Shown: positions 32,574 to 34,919 of the stretch, one piece after another
How positions within the stretch are numbered: position 1 is the stretch's first letter
Layout of the letters: every line of letters starts with the position of its first letter
From: an uncultured Steroidobacter sp.
GTDB lineage: Bacteria; Pseudomonadota; Gammaproteobacteria; Steroidobacterales; Steroidobacteraceae
Assembly (NCBI RefSeq): GCF_937958065.1
Contig: NZ_CALFXI010000009.1
Location: forward strand, 1 to 34,919
Length of the DNA stretch: 34,919 nucleotides
Direction of reading: 5' to 3'
Translations under genes and position numbers: made by a program
The notes under the pieces: model-generated
What the model was told of the DNA's origin: nothing
The model's database searches: none
What the model saw: only the letters and a program-made list of their open reading frames with translations

Positions 32574-33470
32574 ATGCCGCCGCTCACTTTCTTCCCGCTC
32601 GTCAAGAACGCCGTCAATCTCTGGCTGGATCGAAACGCGTTCCAGCATGCCGGAGCGTTGGGTTTTTGCACGCTGTTCTCGCTTGCACCCCTCGTGATCC
32701 TGCTGGTCGCCATCGTCGGTACCGTCTATGGCGAACAGGCGGCCAGCGGAGAGATCTCGGCGAAGATCGCCGATCTCGTAGGCGCGCAGGCGGCATCGGC
32801 GGTGGAGGAGGCCGTCCGCCGATCCCAATTGAAGGAGGCGGGGTTTCTACCCACGCTGCTGGGACTGAGCGCGCTCGCGTTCGGCGCCACGACCGTGTTT
32901 GCACAGATGCAAAGCTCGCTCAACCAGTTCTGGGGCGTCGTTGCCAAGCCCACGCGAAGCGGCATCCTGACCTTCGTCACCGTGCGTTTGCTTTCATTGA
33001 GCATGGTGTTGATCATCGGGTTCCTGTTGGTCACGTCTTTCGTGGTCAGCGTTGCCATTACGGGCGTCGTCGAGTACGCAGATCAGCTGATTCCGATCCC
33101 GCCTCTGGTGGTGAGAGGCATCGACATGGCCGTTTCGCTGGGTGTGACGACGCTGCTCTTCGGGATGATTTTCAAAGTGCTGCCGGATGTCCGCTTGCAG
33201 TGGAGCGATGTGTGGCGCGGCGCTTTCATCACGGCCGTGCTGTTCGCGATCGGCAAGTACCTCATTTCCTTCTATCTCACTCGCGTAGCACCGGCCTCGA
33301 CCTATGGTGCGGCCGGATCGCTCATCCTCGTGTTGCTCTGGGTCTATTACTCATCGCTGATTCTGTTCTTCGGCACGTGCCTCACGGTAGTGACGATCGT
33401 GCAACGCGATGGCGCCGTCACGCCGAAGAGAACGGCTGCGCGCTTGAACATCGCGATCCAGGAAGAATAG
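32574..33470 (+). CDS. YihY/BrkB-family inner-membrane protein
   Basis: 298 residues, six or so membrane segments. The opening AFQHAGALGFCTLFSLAPLVILLVAIVG, the SALAFGATTVFAQMQSSLNQFWGV block, and the final GAAGSLILVLLWVYYSSLILFFGTCLTVV are standard for the YihY/virulence factor BrkB family (once called RNase BN by error). The role is not settled; transport or envelope function is assumed. The start is weakly supported by ribosome-binding sequence. It stands alone between the SDR relic and the intact SDR gene. Confidence 0.93.
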   Translation: MPPLTFFPLVKNAVNLWLDRNAFQHAGALGFCTLFSLAPLVILLVAIVGTVYGEQAASGEISAKIADLVGAQAASAVEEAVRRSQLKEAGFLPTLLGLSALAFGATTVFAQMQSSLNQFWGVVAKPTRSGILTFVTVRLLSLSMVLIIGFLLVTSFVVSVAITGVVEYADQLIPIPPLVVRGIDMAVSLGVTTLLFGMIFKVLPDVRLQWSDVWRGAFITAVLFAIGKYLISFYLTRVAPASTYGAAGSLILVLLWVYYSSLILFFGTCLTVVTIVQRDGAVTPKRTAARLNIAIQEE

Positions 33471-33477
33471 TTCGGCG

Positions 33478-33506
33478 GGACAATGCCCGGCCAGGGATGA
33501 TTGTCC
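33478..33506 (+). terminator. Possible hairpin after the YihY gene
   Basis: GGACAAT (33478-33484) and ATTGTCC (33500-33506) are perfect arms around a 15-base loop that contains a small inner CCC/GGG stem. It begins eight bases after the stop codon. No T-run follows, so intrinsic termination is uncertain. Confidence 0.35.
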
Positions 33507-33600
33507 TCCGCGCTGCCGCCCGAGGTTTGTCGAGTAGAATGTGCGCTCTCGATACTTTCGATCGGTGATCGGTTCCACGTCCTCCTGACGGAGACATTCC

Positions 33601-34302
33601 ATGAACAAGCCGCTCTGTGTGATTACGGGTGTTGGCGAGGGCAATGGCGCCGCGTTGGCGCGTGCCTTTTCGAAGTCAGGGATGGCGGTAGCGCTGCTCG
33701 CTCGCGGTACGCAGTTCGCCACCAAGCTGGCCGCAAGCTTGCCCGACGCAAGAGCCTACGCCTGTGATGTTTCCGATGCGGACGCTGTCGCTCGAACCTT
33801 CGCTCAAATTCGGTCCGAGCTCGGTGATCCCGCCACTCTGGTGCACAACGCGGGTTCCGGGGTCTGGGGCGATGTCGAGAGCATCGATCTGCAGGCATTC
33901 GAGTCTGCGTGGCGCGTCAATGCCTATGGGGCGCTCGCCGCAAGTCGCGAAGTGATTCCGGCAATGAAGGCGGCCGGATCAGGCAACATCATCTTCATCG
34001 GCGCGACGGCTTCCCGCAGAGGCGGACCTCAGACTGCAGCCTTTGCTCCTGCGAAAGCCGCTCAGCGCAGCCTGGCCGAGTCCATGGCCCGCAGCCTGTG
34101 GCCGCAAGGCATTCACGTATCGCTGATCGTCATCGATGCAGTCGTAGATATCCCGCGAACCCGCGCGATGATGCCTGGCAAGCCCGACGACTTCTTCCTG
34201 CAACCCGATGCAATGGCGGCAAGCGCGGTCTGGCTGGCGCAGCAGCCGCCCTCGGCGTGGACGTTCGAGATCGAGGTGCGACCTTTCGGGGAGAAGTGGT
34301 GA
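33601..34302 (+). CDS. Short-chain dehydrogenase-like protein lacking the catalytic tyrosine
   Basis: 233 residues with a Rossmann fold: cofactor loop ITGVGEGNGAALARAF (residues 8-23), CDVSD near 55-59 and the NAG motif in LVHNAGSG (residue 83 onward). The usual Ser is present in GATAS (Ser138), but the YxxxK motif reads FAPAK: Phe148 replaces Tyr while Lys152 is kept. Some SDR-like subfamilies share this change, so it may bind NAD(P) without classical activity or use another acid. GGAG lies seven to eight bases before the ATG. The following small gene overlaps its stop codon. Confidence 0.88.
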   Translation: MNKPLCVITGVGEGNGAALARAFSKSGMAVALLARGTQFATKLAASLPDARAYACDVSDADAVARTFAQIRSELGDPATLVHNAGSGVWGDVESIDLQAFESAWRVNAYGALAASREVIPAMKAAGSGNIIFIGATASRRGGPQTAAFAPAKAAQRSLAESMARSLWPQGIHVSLIVIDAVVDIPRTRAMMPGKPDDFFLQPDAMAASAVWLAQQPPSAWTFEIEVRPFGEKW

Positions 34303-34754
34303 TCGGAAACCCGCCCCGCGGCGATAGTGCCGCCCAAGGCTTCCTGGAGCGAATGGCGCCAGCGTTGGAGAATTTTGCGTATCGGCATTCTCTAACTATT
34401 CGGAAGTACCCTCATCATCAACCTATATGGATGTTTCACTTTCTGCATCCCAAGGGTGGGTTCGGGTGGTTGCAGCTGTATTGCGACACATTCTCGAACG
34501 CCCCGGAATCAGTCCGCGCATGGATTCAAGGTGAATGGTATATCGACGAGCACGACCGTAACTGCAGATTGGTGTCTTCAACTCCTTCCCGGAAGGAGAT
34601 CGAGCCGGACGTTGAGCGCATTGTCGATGCGTTGGAGCTATTGCTTTCATCTGTCATCGAGTGGCCGAAATCGAGTCTCATCGCTTCAGATGTCGCCCTC
34701 GCATCTGATCAGGCTGGTAGCGAGTTCGAGCTGAGTCTCCGCCTTCCGACGTGA
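34299..34754 (+). CDS. Small protein of unknown function, lower GC
   Basis: 151 residues if it begins at the GTG overlapping the stop of the preceding SDR gene (GTGA); an internal ATG 18 codons later is an alternative. It is Trp- and aromatic-rich (IWMFHFLHPKGGFGWLQLY, VRAWIQGEWYIDEHDRN), with an acidic C-terminal helix (EPDVERIVDALELLLSSVIEW). No signal peptide or membrane segment. I do not recognise a family; the size and composition recall contact-dependent immunity or tail-tip accessory proteins, but this is only an impression. From about 34380 the DNA is clearly less GC-rich than the rest of the window, which hints at recent acquisition. Confidence 0.65.
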   Translation: MIGNPPRGDSAAQGFLERMAPALENFAYRHSLTIRKYPHHQPIWMFHFLHPKGGFGWLQLYCDTFSNAPESVRAWIQGEWYIDEHDRNCRLVSSTPSRKEIEPDVERIVDALELLLSSVIEWPKSSLIASDVALASDQAGSEFELSLRLPT

Positions 34755-34831
34755 GGTGTTCAGATGTGAGGAGGCCTGAGCGGGGCGTGCATAGAAGGTC
34801 GGGAAGTATCCGCGGACGCTCCGATACGCAC

Positions 34832-34919
34832 CTACCGGACCTCAGCACGCTTCATCGAAATTTCGATCAGGCCGAGCCACTCTCGGGCGTTACGGAAGGC
34901 GTCTCGGTACAGGGAACTG
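34832..34919 (-). CDS. C-terminal end of an unidentified protein (partial)
   Basis: On the minus strand an open frame enters from the right edge and stops at a TAG (34834-34832). It encodes about 28 residues containing LYRDAFRNAREWLGLIEISM, a helical, charged tail. Too short to assign. The 77 bases between this and the previous gene hold nothing recognisable. Confidence 0.35.
   Translation of the reverse strand, partial: SSLYRDAFRNAREWLGLIEISMKRAEVR

Noticed and set aside
1..34919. Mobile elements, prophage, CRISPR, tRNA or rRNA genes
   Set aside because: No transposase, integrase, repeat-spacer pattern, cloverleaf or rRNA-like segment was recognised on reading both strands; the inverted repeats found lie in promoters or gene ends.

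Overview
The window reads as chromosomal DNA of a high-GC, Gram-negative, aerobic proteobacterium. Signs are two large TonB-dependent outer-membrane receptors, several exported lipoproteins, a class I cytochrome c, a homodimer-type AceE and a type I glutamine synthetase with an adenylylation tyrosine. A soil or freshwater gammaproteobacterium of the Steroidobacter/Nevskiales kind would fit, but no rRNA or other phylogenetic marker is present, so this is inference. I see no tRNA, rRNA, CRISPR array, insertion sequence or prophage.

Layout. (1) 1-5528, plus strand: the end of an unknown gene, then a tight set of TonB-dependent receptor, glycerophosphodiester phosphodiesterase lipoprotein and exported NPP-type phosphodiesterase, which looks like a locus for scavenging phosphodiesters. 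(2) 5529-10739: a glyoxalase-fold protein and a glgP-pgm glycogen-breakdown operon on the minus strand. (3) 10895-21228: a TonB receptor coupled to a gamma-glutamyltransferase on the minus strand, divergent from ridA-lysR-ggt-gltS on the plus strand, with a convergent DadA-type D-amino acid dehydrogenase. The shared promoter region carries two LysR-type ATA-N9-TAT dyads. (4) 21426-24400: an exported amidohydrolase, then a di-iron ferritin-like protein, a cytochrome c and a DinB protein on the minus strand. (5) 24493-29654: a TetR regulator with a strong palindrome in its divergent promoter, a lone aceE read towards it, a second TetR with twin 18-bp operators facing aceE, and an NADPH:quinone-type oxidoreductase behind a perfect 19-bp inverted repeat. 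(6) 29693-34919: a small lipoprotein, glnA, the relic of an SDR gene, a YihY/BrkB membrane protein, an SDR lacking the catalytic Tyr, a small unrecognised gene of lower GC, and the end of a minus-strand gene.

How the genes fit together. The strongest candidate for an under-described system is region 3. A receptor could import a gamma-glutamyl compound. Two exported gamma-glutamyltransferases would release glutamate, GltS would carry L- or D-glutamate inward, a DadA-like flavoenzyme would oxidise the D-form, and RidA would clear the imine, giving 2-oxoglutarate and ammonia under LysR control. Region 1 follows the same plan (receptor plus periplasmic hydrolases) for phosphodiesters. Region 5 is notable for three separate, clearly visible operator-like repeats.
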